DNA of 64,000 bases from Mytilinidion resinicola (GCF_010093595.1 NW_022985443.1:25577-89576); one strand, 5' to 3'. Shown: positions 21,301 through 33,389, counted from the stretch's first letter. Numbers and translations are program-made. Notes: generated from the letters alone by a model not told the origin.

Positions 21301-22249
21301 GAATTACGCCACGGACTGGATCGCCATCACGGATAGCATCAGATAGGCGTTTGAGATACAATGCTCCAGCACCTTCAGCACGGCCATAGCCATCGGCACT
21401 TGCATCGAACGTGTGGCACGTGGAGGTGGGTGAAAGAATACCAAGCTTTGCAGTGTTCATGTGCTGGTCAACTGTGATGATTAGGTTGACCCCGGCAACG
21501 ATAGCGCCGTTACAATCCCTTGTTCGCAGTGCGTGACAGGCATTGTGGGTTGCGTACACAGACGAAGAGCATGCCGTGTTGATCGTGAAGCTTATTTTTA
21601 CGAATCAGTTGGCTGCACAAAGGGACAATGAGATCAGCTTACCTAGGACCATTGAGGTTAAAGGCATTACCAACTCGGTTACTAATAATGCCTGGGTCCA
21701 CACCAGTTGCAGCATAGTTGTGCCGAAAGTCGGTGTCGCGGATCGACATTTGCTGGTAGTCGCTAGTGAAGCTACCAACGAAGACAGCTGTGTTGGTGCC
21801 TGCAACGCTATCCAGTGGAGCCCCAGCAGATTCGAAACATTCGTAAACGACCTCAAGGATCTTCCGCTGCTGAGGATCGAGCCACATAGCCTCAATAGGC
21901 GTCATATTGAAGAAAGTGGGATCGAAATTTTCCACCTCGCCGTCAAGGAAGTAGCCGCCAAGGACGTTGAAGCTACCTGGACGCTCAAGATCCTCGTGAT
22001 AGTGTGCGTCGATATTGAAGCGACTCGCCGGAACCTTTGGGGTTTGAACGGACTTCTTATTCTCTAGCACATCCCACAGGGAAGATGCTGAACGGACACC
22101 TCCAGGGAGATGGCAGGCTAGAAAAGTCAGTTTCGAAAGCTGATATACCTCGTACAGGCTGTCATCTGAAGGAACTGACCCATGCCGACAATGGCGATTG
22201 GCTCGAGGATAGAATCCTCGACGTCGAACTTGGACTCCATTCGAGGCAT
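15348..22249 (-). CDS. Highly reducing polyketide synthase, KS-AT-DH-(degenerate ER)-KR-ACP
   Basis: Seven exons on the reverse strand (22249-22180, 22117-21643, 21590-21282, 21211-20989, 20932-20809, 20755-16281, 16223-15348) join in frame to 2183 residues. KS: Cys189 in FTINTACSSS (Asn replaces the usual Asp), ELHGTGTPVGDP and IKANIGHSEA. AT: GQGAQWAKMG and GHSSGE with Ser about 643. DH: KDHSLGRETLFPAAG with His about 973. An ER-like segment follows, but where the NADPH glycine motif should be it reads VLLLPAPRDFVKAAA, so enoyl reduction is probably lost. KR: LVGCLGGLGRSL and QSNYCAGN. ACP: DAGIDSMIGAEL near the C-terminus. No methyltransferase, TE or reductase release domain is seen. Expected product: a partly unsaturated, unmethylated polyketide chain released by another protein. 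It shares its promoter region with the membrane-protein gene. An alternative start lies three codons downstream at 22240. Confidence 0.95.
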
Positions 22250-22674
22250 CTTGGCAATGATATCTATTGCAGAATAGCAATGAAGAAAGAAGACGCAAAG
22301 AGAGCCTATGTGACAAGTATCATGGGGAGAAGGAGAAAGATCTTGATGTTGAAAGTGAAGATGCAGAAATCGTTCAGCGTGGCCTTTTTTATTGCGCGGT
22401 GGAACTCTTTTATCATGTGTTATTAGCATCTCCACTAATGTGATGGCCGGCAAATGAGTTCCAGTTACGTAGTCGAGATAACGCGCCCTTCTGCTCATGC
22501 ATGATCCTTTGGAAGGCTCTCAAGGGCCCTGCAGAGCTTCCAGCCGCTTCCGAGTCCCAATCAACCAGTCGGAGCTCATAGAAGGAGCATAAGTCAAAGT
22601 GTGACTCCATTCGGCGTAATTCAGAGCTGATAGAGAGGCTAGAGTTTGTCTCGGAGTTCAGATATCCATGTCAT

Positions 22675-22692
22675 CGGTTCGGATATGAACCG
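22675..22692. promoter_or_regulatory. Inverted repeat CGGTTC-N6-GAACCG between PKS and membrane-protein genes
   Basis: A perfect 6-bp inverted repeat with a 6-bp spacer (CGGTTC GGATAT GAACCG) lies in the 733-bp divergent promoter, about 430 bp from the PKS start and 290 bp from the other gene. Inverted CGG half-sites with a fixed spacer are typical Zn2Cys6 dimer targets. CGGTTC half-sites also occur at 27740 and 27949, upstream of the ALDH gene. Confidence 0.4.
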
Positions 22693-22982
22693 TACGAGAG
22701 ATGCAGGTCGTTCGCCATCAAGATATCATTGAAGATGCATTAGCGGATTTAGGATTTTCCTATATGGGCTAGTGTCATGTTCTTGAAGGTGGTGTGGCGA
22801 CAGCTTGAGATGGATCGTCACGCAATCGTTGCGTGGGGTGAATTTCGCGTCGACCTCGAAGGGGCTCGCTTCAGGAACGCATCGAGGCTTTCAGAAGTCG
22901 ACAGAAACTGCTATCTTAGCCGGTATAATACCTCTATCTTCCAAGTTGTCGCGCTCTCAATCTTCCTGCAAATTCGTTCATC

Positions 22983-24146
22983 ATGAAATTTTTCACACAG
23001 TCTGCTTATTTCATTACACTTGGTGCGCTCGCAGTCGTCCTGCTCTGGGGCGTTAGTCTCTGGAATGGTACCGTCCTCGAATTAATTCGCGTGACATGGT
23101 ATGGGAAATTACACGATGGCACGCCGTTCAAGACGAGCTACACTGGAATCGTACTTTTCGACTTCCCATTGTCGCTTCTCGTTGCATTCTTCTTGTACGG
23201 CACAAACGGATCAGACCCTGGATACCAACTTTTTTTGATCGATGCGTATTCCACTCTGCAGTCTGCATTTGTATGGCTATATGTTGAAGCAAGTCGCGGA
23301 GGAAAAAAACCAACCGCAGTAGAGTAGTAAGTCGGAGCTAAGGACTAGTCGTTCGGACATCAATACTGACATGGAAACAGTCCAATATTCTGGGGAGCCG
23401 CCTGGCAAGCATTCGGAGCGGCAATCTCTCTCCCGTTTTACTACTTCAATCACCTAAAATGGGTGCATGCGCAACCTCGGGGACTGAGCACGGTCGATCT
23501 GCCATCCGCACGAGCAATTCCAATCAGCTTTCTACTTGGCGCTTTTCTTCCTATGGCCATCGGCATGCTGCCTACCTGGGTCGATCGCTCTCATTGTCTG
23601 CATCAGAATATCCTGGCAGCGTGGCAGCTAGATCCGGTATGGGTCTCCACAATTCAGGTTGCAGGCGTATCCCTTTTCAAAATTACAGCTGCAAGCTCTC
23701 GGAATGTCGAAGATGATACGTTGCGCCATGTCCGGATATCGTATGTGCTGGCCGGGCTGTCATCTACGGCTGGCCATCTGTACGCTATCGGGAGAATGTT
23801 CTCAGATACAAATCCCTTGCTGAGTTTCTCAAGGGTGTATGTTCCTCGGCTGTTCGCTGGTCCCGAGGGGTCCACCGAAAAGCTTATGAATGGTCCATGG
23901 CTGTTCTTGCAATACGATCTCATCATCATCGCCTTGTCGAGTTTGTCCTGGGCTTACGTCCTCATATTTAGCTTGATGGAAGAGGGCTTTGGACGCAAGG
24001 CGCTTCCATTGGTATTCTTGCTCGGCGGACTACTTTTGGGACCTGGAGGGACAGTTTCTGCGGCCCTCTTTTGGAGGGAGGGAGAGCTGCATCGAAGGAG
24101 AGCCCTGGAGAAGCCGGGCAAGATCGGCGGGCGCAAAGCTACATAG
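22983..24146 (+). CDS. Polytopic integral membrane protein of the metabolite cluster
   Basis: Two exons (22983-23326, 23381-24146; intron 54 bp) encode 369 residues with about 7-9 hydrophobic segments. These include one at the N-terminus (FITLGALAVVLLWGVSLW), FDFPLSLLVAFFLYG, a segment across the splice junction PIFWGAAWQAFGAA, ISFLLGAFLPMAIGMLP and a late pair ending in FLLGGLLLGPGGTVSAALFW. The C-terminal tail is basic. The pattern, especially a helix with P-x-W/F-G-x-x-x-Q-x-F-G, recalls uncharacterised fungal cluster membrane proteins, some of them in terpenoid pathways. I cannot assign it to a cyclase or transporter family with confidence. The divergent arrangement with the PKS, sharing an inverted-repeat site, argues for a role in the same pathway. 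Confidence 0.8.
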
Positions 24147-25177
24147 ACACGGATAGACGGCATCTTCGCCGTCCGAATATAATGAACCTGATGGAAAATG
24201 ATGGGAAAGTAGTAGGTGGATGGATGGAGATTAGATTGAGAGATGGACGTTGGAATTAGAAGCAGCTAGCCTCTGAAAAACGTTTTCCCTTTTCCGAACT
24301 CCTCCGTCGTCTCCGCGCTGTGAAGCCTCTCCGATCTCTCAACAACACCAATCTTGATCAAGTCCAAAGAGCTGTCCACGAACTTCATATCGCATTAAAA
24401 GCGAAGCTGTACTATTTCGGGGTACGTAAGCGGATTCTTTCAATTCACGTCCGTCATCTATAACAGGACGACGTATCGAAACAAAACCTCACTTCATTAG
24501 CGCTATGTCACTGATAAAGAATACGACTCCACCGATGCTACAATGGCAAACTCCACTGATCAAGCACTTATGCCCACCTTTACACGGCATGGCCATGACC
24601 TATAGAATTCGACGCCTCAATCGCCGTACCCTGGCCCTGCCGTCAGCTTAGTCTATCCACCTTTCGAGGTTCTCTGTGAGTAGGCGAGGCCGCCCATTGC
24701 CAAGTGGAATGCATGAGATTTATGGCTGGTTACACCACTTAGCCCTGCTTCTACGTATAGCCTCCCATGCTTGCGCAACATGATGCCACGCTTATCATAC
24801 CGCTACCGCGTCGTGCACTTCCGGCGCCACGGACCCTTGCAACATCGGACGAGCCGTCGTGTGCGTGGGCCACGTACGAGCTTCTCATTAATCGTAGAGC
24901 TACAAGGAGTCTATTCCACAATCTTTATCGTCGCATTGAGTAAATGAGCTAACAGATCTGCATGCAGGCTCTGCTCTCGACCGAAAGAATGGGACGAACG
25001 GACCGATACCACGACGTGTGGAGCTTGATGGAATGCGAGCGAAGGTTAACTCGGTCACAGCTGAAGATGAGGTTCCACACGCTCCCCGACTTTTCTTCGA
25101 AGGGTAGTTCTAATTTCCAACTCATATCATCGTTCTTCGCTTCTATTTTTCAAGTCAGCGGGTTCTAGAACGTCCAA
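24147..25177. other. Intergenic, no supported gene
   Basis: No coding frame with family features is seen. The region presumably contains the promoter of the FAD monooxygenase that starts at 25178; no distinct site was recognised. Confidence 0.4.
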
Positions 25178-27151
25178 ATGGAAACAAAAGATCAAGAGTA
25201 CGATGTCATCATCATTGGGGCAGGTAAGTACCACGATCATCCTGGAGGTGCTACCAAGTGCTTGACTTTGAGGACTCATTTAACATTTCGAAGGCTGGTA
25301 CGGTCTTGTGGCCGCCAGAACCTATTTACGGCTCCGGCCAGAAGCCAAAGTTCTGGTGACAGATTCCGACAATACTGTTGGGGGAGTATGGAGCAGTGAC
25401 AGGCTCTATCCAAACCTCGTAGCACAGGTGAAATTGGGTCTTTTCAACTATACTGATACGCCAATGCCAAGTCACGGGAAGACGCAAAAGAACCTGGTGA
25501 CTGGAAACATGATCCACGACTACCTGCAGAAGTATGCTGAAGACCATGATTTATTAAGGAGGGTCCGGTTCAACTCTCATGTCGAGCGAGCTGAGAGATA
25601 CAACGGCGGATGGCGTCTCCACCTCCGGAATTCAAAGGATGTCTTGGATACAAAGAAGCTGATGGTGGCAACTGGCGTAACATCGATCCCAAGTTTGCCG
25701 AGTTTTGAGGCCGAAGATATCTCCATCCCAATCCTGCACTCTCGAGACCTGGGATCCTCATCCGATAAGCTCCAAGATCCTCACGTCCAGCATGTCGTAG
25801 TCTTGGGGGCAGCAAAGTCAGCATACGACGCTGTGTACTTACTTCTCTCAATGGGCAAGAAAGTCACGTGGATAATTCGCCCCGACGGCGCCGGGCCGTT
25901 GGCCATTCTTCCCACGGAAGTCTTCGGCCTCTTCAACGTGATTGCAGTCGCATCTACCAGGCTGATGACTTTCCTCAGTCCTTCTATTTTCAACACGACT
26001 GGACCTGGGTATGGATTCTTCCAGAAGACGGTAATCGGACGGTGGTGCACGAGTAAGTTCTGGGACACTCTGACGTACCTCAGCAACCGACATGCCGGGT
26101 ATTTCAAGGGCGACCATATCTCTGCGCTTTTACCTGAAATTGAAGAAAAAAGGTATGACACTTCCTCAGTCTCCCTTCCAAGTTGTTTGTGTTGACCAAG
26201 TCCAGCATTTTTTACGCAAACTCTGGGCTCGGTGTCGTCACTCTCCCAGATTACTGGTCCACCCTCCACGCCGGTGATCTCTCCGTAGTCCGTGACCACC
26301 TCACCAAAATCAAAGGCCATGACCTGATCCTGCGCTCCGGTACATCTATCAAAGCGGACACTGCCGTCATGTGCACAGGCTGGGGTGACCACTTTGCCAT
26401 GTTCGACCCGGCCACGAAACTCGAGCTCGGTTTGCCTGCTTATAACATGGAGACCGAGGCAACTGATATATCGAAGGAGATGTTATGGAAGAAATGGGAC
26501 GCCGAAGCCATGAAGTCGGTTGACGCGAAGCTTCCGTTTTTGGCCAAGACTCCAGACCTGAAGAACCCTAAGGTCGTGTCGCATGGCGTACCGAAACGCT
26601 GGAGATTGTATCGCCGTGTCGTGCCGCTTGACTTGGCTATGAAGAGCGATCGGTCGCTTGCCATCTTGGGCCAGATCCATACGGTGCAGACCCCCTTGGT
26701 ATCGGAGATGCAGTCGTTTTGGGCCATTCTGTATCTACTAGGAGTACGTCGAGGCCTCCTGTTTTAGAACCTACTAGACTAACGCCCCACAGGAACTCGA
26801 TCTCCCGGATTACGATACCATGGCCAAAGAGGTGGCGGAGTGGAATGTTTGGACTGCGAAGCGATACCTGAGTCAGGGTCAGAAGCACCCGTATTCGCTT
26901 TACGACTTCCTTCCCGTAAGCTACTCTGTCTTCGCCACTTTCCCCATGCACATAACGCTAATTTGCCATTCCTATAGTACGTAGATACTCTATGTAAAGA
27001 CCTTGGCATAAACTCGCGACGCAAGGGGAGCTTTTATGGTGAGATCTTTTCTCCATATAAGCCGGAGGACTTCAATGGCTTCATTGATGAGTATCTAGAG
27101 AAGCAAGGCAAGGCGAAGCCGGCAGCTTTGAAGGCCAATGGGCTCCATTAA
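25178..27151 (+). CDS. Flavin-containing (dimethylaniline-type) monooxygenase
   Basis: Five exons (25178-25223, 25294-26152, 26206-26743, 26793-26915, 26978-27151) join in frame to 579 residues. The first intron splits the FAD motif, which after splicing reads VIIIGAGWYGLVAAR. A second dinucleotide-binding segment reads VVVLGAAKSAYDAVYLL, where the usual third glycine is replaced (GAAKSA). Other FMO features are GGVWSS after the first sheet, GNMIHDYLQKYA, VATGVTSIP and CTGWGDHF. It is probably a substrate hydroxylase or N/S-oxidase of the FMO class and lacks the BVMO fingerprint. It follows the membrane protein on the same strand and precedes the aldehyde dehydrogenase, so oxidation at a terminal carbon in steps is plausible. 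Confidence 0.88.
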
Positions 27152-27429
27152 ATGGATCGTTGATGTTGGATGACTGAAGTTCGAGACGCGTGTGGAGATG
27201 CATACTGGCTTGCATTTCTTAGTAGATTTCTTTTTGACTTGCTCGAATCATAGTAGATGGAATTTATAAGAGTCTTGCTTTCATGAATCGATTGCTGTTT
27301 GGCCTGCCCAGCCGGAGTCGTGCTCCTTGAATCCTCGTCTACGATACAAAAATGGCGGAACCTCTCCGGGGCTCATCCTTCCACCCCAATCCAGTCCCAG
27401 CGTGTGCGATCGGATTCAATTATATTTTC

Positions 27430-27494
27430 TGGTCGAGTACGGTGACATAGAAAACATTTTTCTCGTCGAATACGGTGGCATAGAAAACATTCTT
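27430..27494. repeat. Two-copy 32-bp tandem repeat
   Basis: A unit close to TCGAGTACGGTGACATAGAA plus AACATT is followed directly by a second copy with a few substitutions. No function is suggested. Confidence 0.75.
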
Positions 27495-28381
27495 ACTACG
27501 GTCTTACTCAGTATCAATACCGCCCCAAACGAATTGGCCACCTCCCCAGTATCATTCATCATTCTCTGCCGCTTTCACATCCAAGGCAGTCACTCGCAAA
27601 CGCACCACCGTTTCACCCCTGCCGAAGGACTGTGACGATTGACCCTTCATGCATGAAGAGCTCGTCGGCGCAGGTCTGCGCAATCGGATCGTGGGATGTG
27701 AGACTTGCCCAGCCCCTCTGCAATGGACGCCTTACTGAGCGGTTCCTAGTTCGGGGAGGTCGAGGTGGTGATGATGCTGCGGCTTACGCGCTGCGAAGGG
27801 CCCAAGGTTGAGTAGATAAGGCTCTTCCTGGCCCTGCTGGCGACACAAGCCTTGGGCGCTCACGGCGGCCGGCACGAACACGAACCCGACTCGCACGAGA
27901 CGCTGACGGGCCCGCTTTCGTCAGGCGGGTGGCGGCTCGGAGGCGGGACGGTTCCTCCCTCTCGGAAGCCTTAGCGGGCGTGATAAGGCGCTGGGGACGA
28001 CCCGGGCTGTCGGGTCTGCCGATCTCGTCGGCTCGCTGCACGTGACGTCATGGAGTTGGAGCCCCACGTTTCGTCCCGCGAGTAGATCCCACCTTCACTA
28101 GGCCAACGCCGCCGCCATGATGAGCGTGGGAGTCACCGCTGACGGTTGCGCCGTGTTGACTCCGAGAAACAGCGTGGTGCCGACGACGCTGAGCATTGCC
28201 CATTCGCCCTGCGTGAGGCTATGCGGGAGACGGGATTGCGTGAGTGTCTCCGATGGACCCTGGTTGTAGGATCTGGTTGTAGGATTCGAACGGCTCGGTG
28301 GCCGACGAAGACTGCATTCTGGGGGCTGTTTCTTTTCGATCCCGCTGTTGTTGGGTGGCAGCTGATTGCGACCATGATCCA

Positions 28382-28407
28382 GGGGGGGCGGGGGCGGGGG
28401 CGGGGGG
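28382..28407 (+). other. G-quadruplex-type G-tract cluster upstream of ALDH
   Basis: Four runs of five to seven G separated by single C residues occupy 26 bp, about 170 bp before the ALDH start. This meets the usual consensus for an intramolecular G-quadruplex. Any effect on transcription is untested. Confidence 0.7.
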
Positions 28408-28573
28408 TGAATTCGGCTTGGTCTTTCCATTGCACGGAAGACGACGGAGGGATACTTTCCATATCCTTCATCAGTCACCAGAAGAAGGGGTGTCCGCGTG
28501 GAGACACTCCCTCAGTCTTCTTCGATAAAGGCCGTAAAAGCGTGGTCCTATCTGCTAGCACAGTGCAGCAAAC

Positions 28574-30544
28574 ATGGCTTCTTTGAGTGATATCGAAACG
28601 AGACTTTTCTTGAACAATGAGGTATGTAGACTCCATCGCTTCTCTAGTATACTTTCGGCCACATCTTCTTCCGTCTTCATGCTTTATTCGACCAGCTCTT
28701 CCGAGGCCGCTTTTGGCGTTCTCTTATTGTGAAGTCGAAGTTGTCTTTTCGATCCAGAAGCGAAGCTGTTTGGCCAGTTACTGACTTCGCACGCTTCCAC
28801 GTAGTTCGTCCAAGGCAGTTCCGGCAGGACATTTACCTTGACCAATCCCGCCACTGAAAAACCATCTGTCAGCGTCCACGAAGCAGACGCAGCAGATATC
28901 GAGGTCGCCGTCAAAGCAGCAGGTGCAGCGTGGAAACCCTGGGTGGACCTGGACGGTGAGAAATTCCTAACTCATTCCTGGGCGCTCGCATTGGACATCT
29001 GGCTGATCCTACCTGCGACCCTCAGCCTGGAAGCGTGCGGAGGCCGTCTCAACCCTCGCCAACCTCATCGTCCAGAATGCCTCCAAGTTCGCCGAGCTAG
29101 ACGCCCTGTGCATGGGTACACCTGTTGCGATTTATGGATTTCAGGCCATGGCTGCCGCGGGAGTGTTGAAATGTCAGTCCTCACTATCACGGCCGAACCC
29201 CATCGAGCATGAACGAGAGCTTACGTTGGCCAAGATTACGCTGGAATTGGGGCAGACGCATCCGGCAAAACGAGTCTGAACACCGCAAATCATCTCAACT
29301 TGACGCTGAAGCAGCCGTACGGCGTCACGGCTGCTATCATCCCGTGGAATACACCGATGCTGATCGCATGTGCGGCGATTGGACCAGCTGTTATGGCCGG
29401 AAATGCTATCATCGTATGACATTCGCTCTTGCGTTAGAATCTGAACGTGGATACTAGCATCTTCCAGATCAAGTCCAGCGAAAAGGCTCCTCTATCGATG
29501 CTCTTGCTCGCAAAGCTAGTCAAAGAAAGTTCTCTATTCCCACCTGGCGTAATTCAATTCGTTTCTGGTTTCGGTGCCTCTACTGGCGCGCTCTTGTCCT
29601 CACACCCCGCGATCCGCAAGCTGGCCTTTACGGGCAGCGTGAATACTGGACGGATCATCAAGAAGCTTGCGGCGGACAGCAACATGAAGAGTGTCAGCCT
29701 GGAACTCGGCGGAAAGAGTCCACTGATCGTGTTCTCGGATGCGAACATTGAGAAGGCTGCAGCGGATGCGGCGCTCTCGATTGCCCTGCTATCGGGGCAG
29801 ACTTGTATCGCATCATCTAGGTGCGTGGACAGTAGTCGTCAGGATAGACGAAAAGGGTAGCTGACCGAAGCCTTTTTTTAGGGTCTACATCCACCAGGAT
29901 GCCATGGAGGCATTCAAGACGCAATTCATACCGACATTCCAGGCTATTCTGGGCAAGGCTGGTGATCCGCAGGACCCCAGCACCACTCACGGACCGCAAG
30001 CCGACAGCAACCAGTTTGGCTCTGTGATGGGATTCATTGAAGCGGCGAAGAGAGATGGCCTTGTTCCTGTCGCTGGCGGCGAAGCAGTACCTCAAGAGGG
30101 CTATTTTCTGCAGCCCACTGTCTTCATCGACCCACCCTCTGACGCAGACATCCTTCGCAAGGAGATTTTTGGACCCGTTGTCTCTCTCTCTACCTTTCTT
30201 GATGAAGAGGAAGTGCTCGCTCGCGCCAATGATACAGAGTATGGTCTATACGCCTCCGTGTATACGAAGGATATTCAGCGGGCGATTCGATTGGCTAAGC
30301 AATTGGAAAGCGGGACTGTTGCTATCAACTGCACCAGCCCTTTGATGGCGTTTGACATTGCCTTTGGCGGATATAAGTCTTCAGGTGATGGAAGGCAGTT
30401 TGGACAGGAAGGTTTGGAAGCTTGGCTTGAAGTAAGTTGGCCTCATCTCACAGCTTCGAGCGTATCTAAGGAGGTTGCTCGACGTCCTGGGGATATGTCG
30501 CTAACATCGATCAGACCAAGGGTGTTTTGATAAACCTAGTGTAG
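28574..30544 (+). CDS. NAD(P)-dependent aldehyde dehydrogenase
   Basis: Seven exons (28574-28621, 28805-28955, 29026-29172, 29235-29413, 29468-29820, 29882-30431, 30515-30544) join in frame to 485 residues, the usual ALDH length. The first exon reads IETRLFLNNE and continues after a 183-bp intron as FVQGSSGRTF. Catalytic features are the Asn in IIPWNTPM, the Glu in SLELGGKSP and the nucleophile Cys in SGQTCIASSR; the closing FGPV, GYKSSGDGR and KGVLINL blocks are also present. It oxidises an aldehyde to an acid in the cytosol. It follows the FAD monooxygenase on the same strand and may oxidise a side chain that enzyme prepares. Exon borders all obey GT/AG, but the small first and last exons are inferred from resemblance. 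Confidence 0.92.
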
Positions 30545-31287
30545 GAGTCATAATGTGGGAGGAGTCGTTTGAAGATGAGTTCGCACGGCAACGAGCATTC
30601 GCTATCGCGCTTGAGCTCTGTTGGGCCTAAGGTTAGCTATTGTCGTAACGTAATCGGCATTAAATAAAATTATACATTCGTTGAAACTTTTAACTTTTGA
30701 AAACTGGGAGTAGAGCTGAAGTTGTTGATAAAGTGATTGAACGTTTTTGAAATCTCTGCGTCCACCACGGAGCTGACCTATGCTTTAAAATGACTCCTCA
30801 GTCATCTAGAAGTACTAGTCTGTTTTCTGTATTAGATATACTCTCTGCCGGTGAGATCTGCTTTTTAGATGTTCTGGTCGTAAATGTCACGTCTTCCTTA
30901 AGCAATTTGACCTAGAAATCGTATTGGGAGAAACCTTAAGCAACTTCGAAAGCGGAAAATTACAAGTACAATTACATGCTCGGGGTTATGAGATCTACTA
31001 ATTCTATTGAAAAAGCCGCCCACGATGAAGGAAAGTATGAGCTGTCATTGCTTCTCTAGTATGTACGCGGAATTTAACCTTGAGTGAAGCAGCGGTGAAC
31101 GAAGGTCTCTAGTACCTAGCGATTGGCGGAAGCGACTATGCTCTAAACGGGTACAGAATGATCAGAGGCTATGCCGAAGGCCTCAAGAGAGTCGTTTTGG
31201 TTCTGTATGATCTCGCACCAAGCGCCTTGCTTTCACTTATGCGATGAAGATGGCTCCTTTGATGCAATGATCGAATTAAAGAGGGCT
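30545..31287. other. Convergent intergenic spacer
   Basis: AT-rich spacer between the 3' ends of the ALDH and MFS genes. No gene is seen. It presumably carries both terminators. Confidence 0.45.
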
Positions 31288-33057
31288 TTAAGTTTTGATC
31301 CTGAGCACTGGTCCGCTTCGAGAGAGCCGTGCACAGCCGATCAAAACTGCACCAGCTAACATTGAAATGCCCGAAAATATGCAGACATCTCGGAAGCCGC
31401 CGTGGTCATGGACGATCAGTTGACCTTGAATAGGCAATCCTGTAAGGCAACTGATCATCTATTAGCGATTTGTTTGAGCTTGAGGAATGAGAAAGACTTG
31501 CGCAATGGCAATGAACGCTTCATAAGTTCCAAATCTCACTCCCAGTGTAGTCACCGATCCCAATTCGGCTACACAGGGCAGTAGCATGCTGATATAGGCT
31601 CCGCTCCAGAAGCCGTAGGTAGCCGCGAACGCAAAGATTTGGGTATGTGTAGAAGAAATGAGTTCGAGAGGCAGCCAGAATGCTAAGATAGATATGGCGG
31701 AAAGGAAGGAGATTACGGTCATAACGTTGAAGCGTCCAACCTTATCCGCTAGATGTGCTGGGAATATGCGACCAGGGACAGAGCCTGCACTACCACGACG
31801 CGATCGAAGGTTAGGAATTCCAATAAAGTTTCAAGAGGGCATCTAAACTTACTTCATGACCACAATAGTGTAAATCGACAGGTACTCAGAGAAGCCATGT
31901 CGCAGCGCCATGCCTGGAAGGTAATTGAATGGAGCAAAGAGACCCCACCTGCTCAGGTCAGCCCTGTCCGGAATAGGAGCTACTTGTCTTCAATCTCGCT
32001 ACGACTCGAGGGACTTACAAGACGAAAAAGCTACCCAAAGAGTAGAAAAAGAAGCCCTTCTGCAGGAACAAGGAGAAATTGATGAACGTCATGTCGTTTG
32101 AATCCCACTTTTTGGGCGGCAATCTGGCACGCACGAATACACATACCGGGATCAAACAGAGCCCCAGAAACAGTGCAGTGTATCGCAATGCTCCCGGAAA
32201 GCCTTTGTTCTCGGTCATATGGCTGACGTAAATGGGATGGATCACCCCGCCTAAAGTAATCGGTCAGGCTCAGGAACAGAGGAGCAGAATGATGAGATTC
32301 TCACCCAAACTACTGCCAGCTGCGGCGATTCCAAGAGCGAGGGCTCGCCGATGATGAAACCATTGTCCTGCGCATACAAAGGCGGGGGTAAAAATGCCTG
32401 CTGCTCCAATACCGAATCCCAGTCCCTGCGCGAGAAATACTTGGTAATATTTGGTGCAGAGACTCGTAAGCGCTATGCTGAGTACGGACAGAATGGCTGA
32501 TGGAATCATGATCCCAGTTGGGCCGTAATGATCAATAATCCGCCCGTACAGTCCGCCGAGAAAGAACCTACAGGAATCAGTCTGCTGCGTCGAAGTTGGA
32601 TGAAGTTGGAGAGGTCACACATAAGAAACAGCTGAACCGTGAATATCCAAGATATTATGGATGGGCTATAGTCGTTCAAGATATGTTTCTCGTAGTAGGC
32701 CTGGAAAAGACCTATTCTATGCATGGTCAGCGGAGGCGTATTGTCCGGAACGAGAGAGGAATACGCATTCAGGAATCCAAAAGAGCAGAACATAGCCATG
32801 AAAGAACCAAATATACATAGCCAACCCTGGAGGCCGCCATCGTGGTGTTCAATGTGATCATGGTGCTGGGTCGGCGGCTCGATATCAGCGCCTTGAAGTT
32901 CAAGCGAGGCTGTCCGAGAGGCAGCTTCGACGTCTTGCTGCTCCTCGTTGCCAAGTGGAAGATCGTTCTGAGAGCGTTCGTTCTTCTGCTTTTCAGAGCT
33001 GCCATCGTTGTAAGGATGGTCGCCAGAGGGCAGCGAGTAGCCACTCCCGCGATCCAT
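31288..33057 (-). CDS. MFS transporter, monocarboxylate (MCT/SLC16-like) family
   Basis: Seven exons on the reverse strand (33057-32765, 32716-32621, 32567-32305, 32250-32019, 31948-31853, 31789-31498, 31458-31288) join to 480 residues. Seen features: a polar N-terminus of about 75 residues with several His, the first helix GGLQGWLCIFGSFMAMFCSFG continuing over the splice as FLNAIGLFQAYYE, then FFLGGLYGRIIDHYGP, QGLGFGIGAAGIFTPA, AGSVPGRIFPAHLADKVGRF and CLTGLPIQGQL. Twelve helices of the fungal monocarboxylate-transporter type are expected. The intron at 31459-31497 is only 39 bp with a weak donor, so that junction is the least certain. It is divergent from the Zn2Cys6 regulator over a 332-bp promoter and is the best candidate for exporter of the cluster product or importer of an acid precursor. 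Confidence 0.88.
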
Positions 33058-33201
33058 GGTGTCGTGCTAGAGCTGTCGCCAGAGGGCGGTAGAAGGATGT
33101 AGTGACAGGGGCAGAAGCAGCACGAGTGGGATGCAGACATGGCGGGCGATGTGAAGCTGCAGAGCAAACGGGTATATGGCAGATGGCAAAGGGGACTGTT
33201 T

Positions 33202-33298
33202 TCTCGCGCGAGAGATTCGGGGAGGCGTTCTGTGTCTCGGCAGTTGGAGGGATGATTAAATATGGCACAAAGTAACGAGGACTGCGTCTCTCGCGCGA
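33202..33298. promoter_or_regulatory. Paired TCTCGCGCGA motifs in the MFS/regulator divergent promoter
   Basis: The perfect palindrome TCTCGCGCGAGA occurs at 33202-33213, and the same TCTCGCGCGA core recurs at 33289-33298, 87 bp away. Both lie in the short promoter shared by the transporter and the transcription factor, and could be sites for the factor itself or another regulator. Confidence 0.4.
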
Positions 33299-33389
33299 TA
33301 CGGTCATCGTGCCCCTCATTCCAGCCGAACACGCGGGAAACACGTCCCCAAGCGCTGCGCCGTCCTCGACAGCCGCGCTGTTCTCCACC

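Larger units (their letters stand above)
27152..28573. other. Intergenic with GC-rich part, no supported gene
   Basis: The region between the monooxygenase and the ALDH gene changes from average composition to very GC-rich near 27.8-28.0 kb. It contains a two-copy 32-bp repeat and a G-tract cluster, both listed separately. A reverse-strand frame ending at 28098 encodes a hydrophobic stretch with coding-like codons but has no recognisable partner exon. Confidence 0.4.

Noticed and set aside
28098..28478. Reverse-strand frame ending in a hydrophobic segment with coding-like codons
   Set aside because: It overlaps the G-tract region, has a poly-Pro start from G/C bias and no family resemblance.
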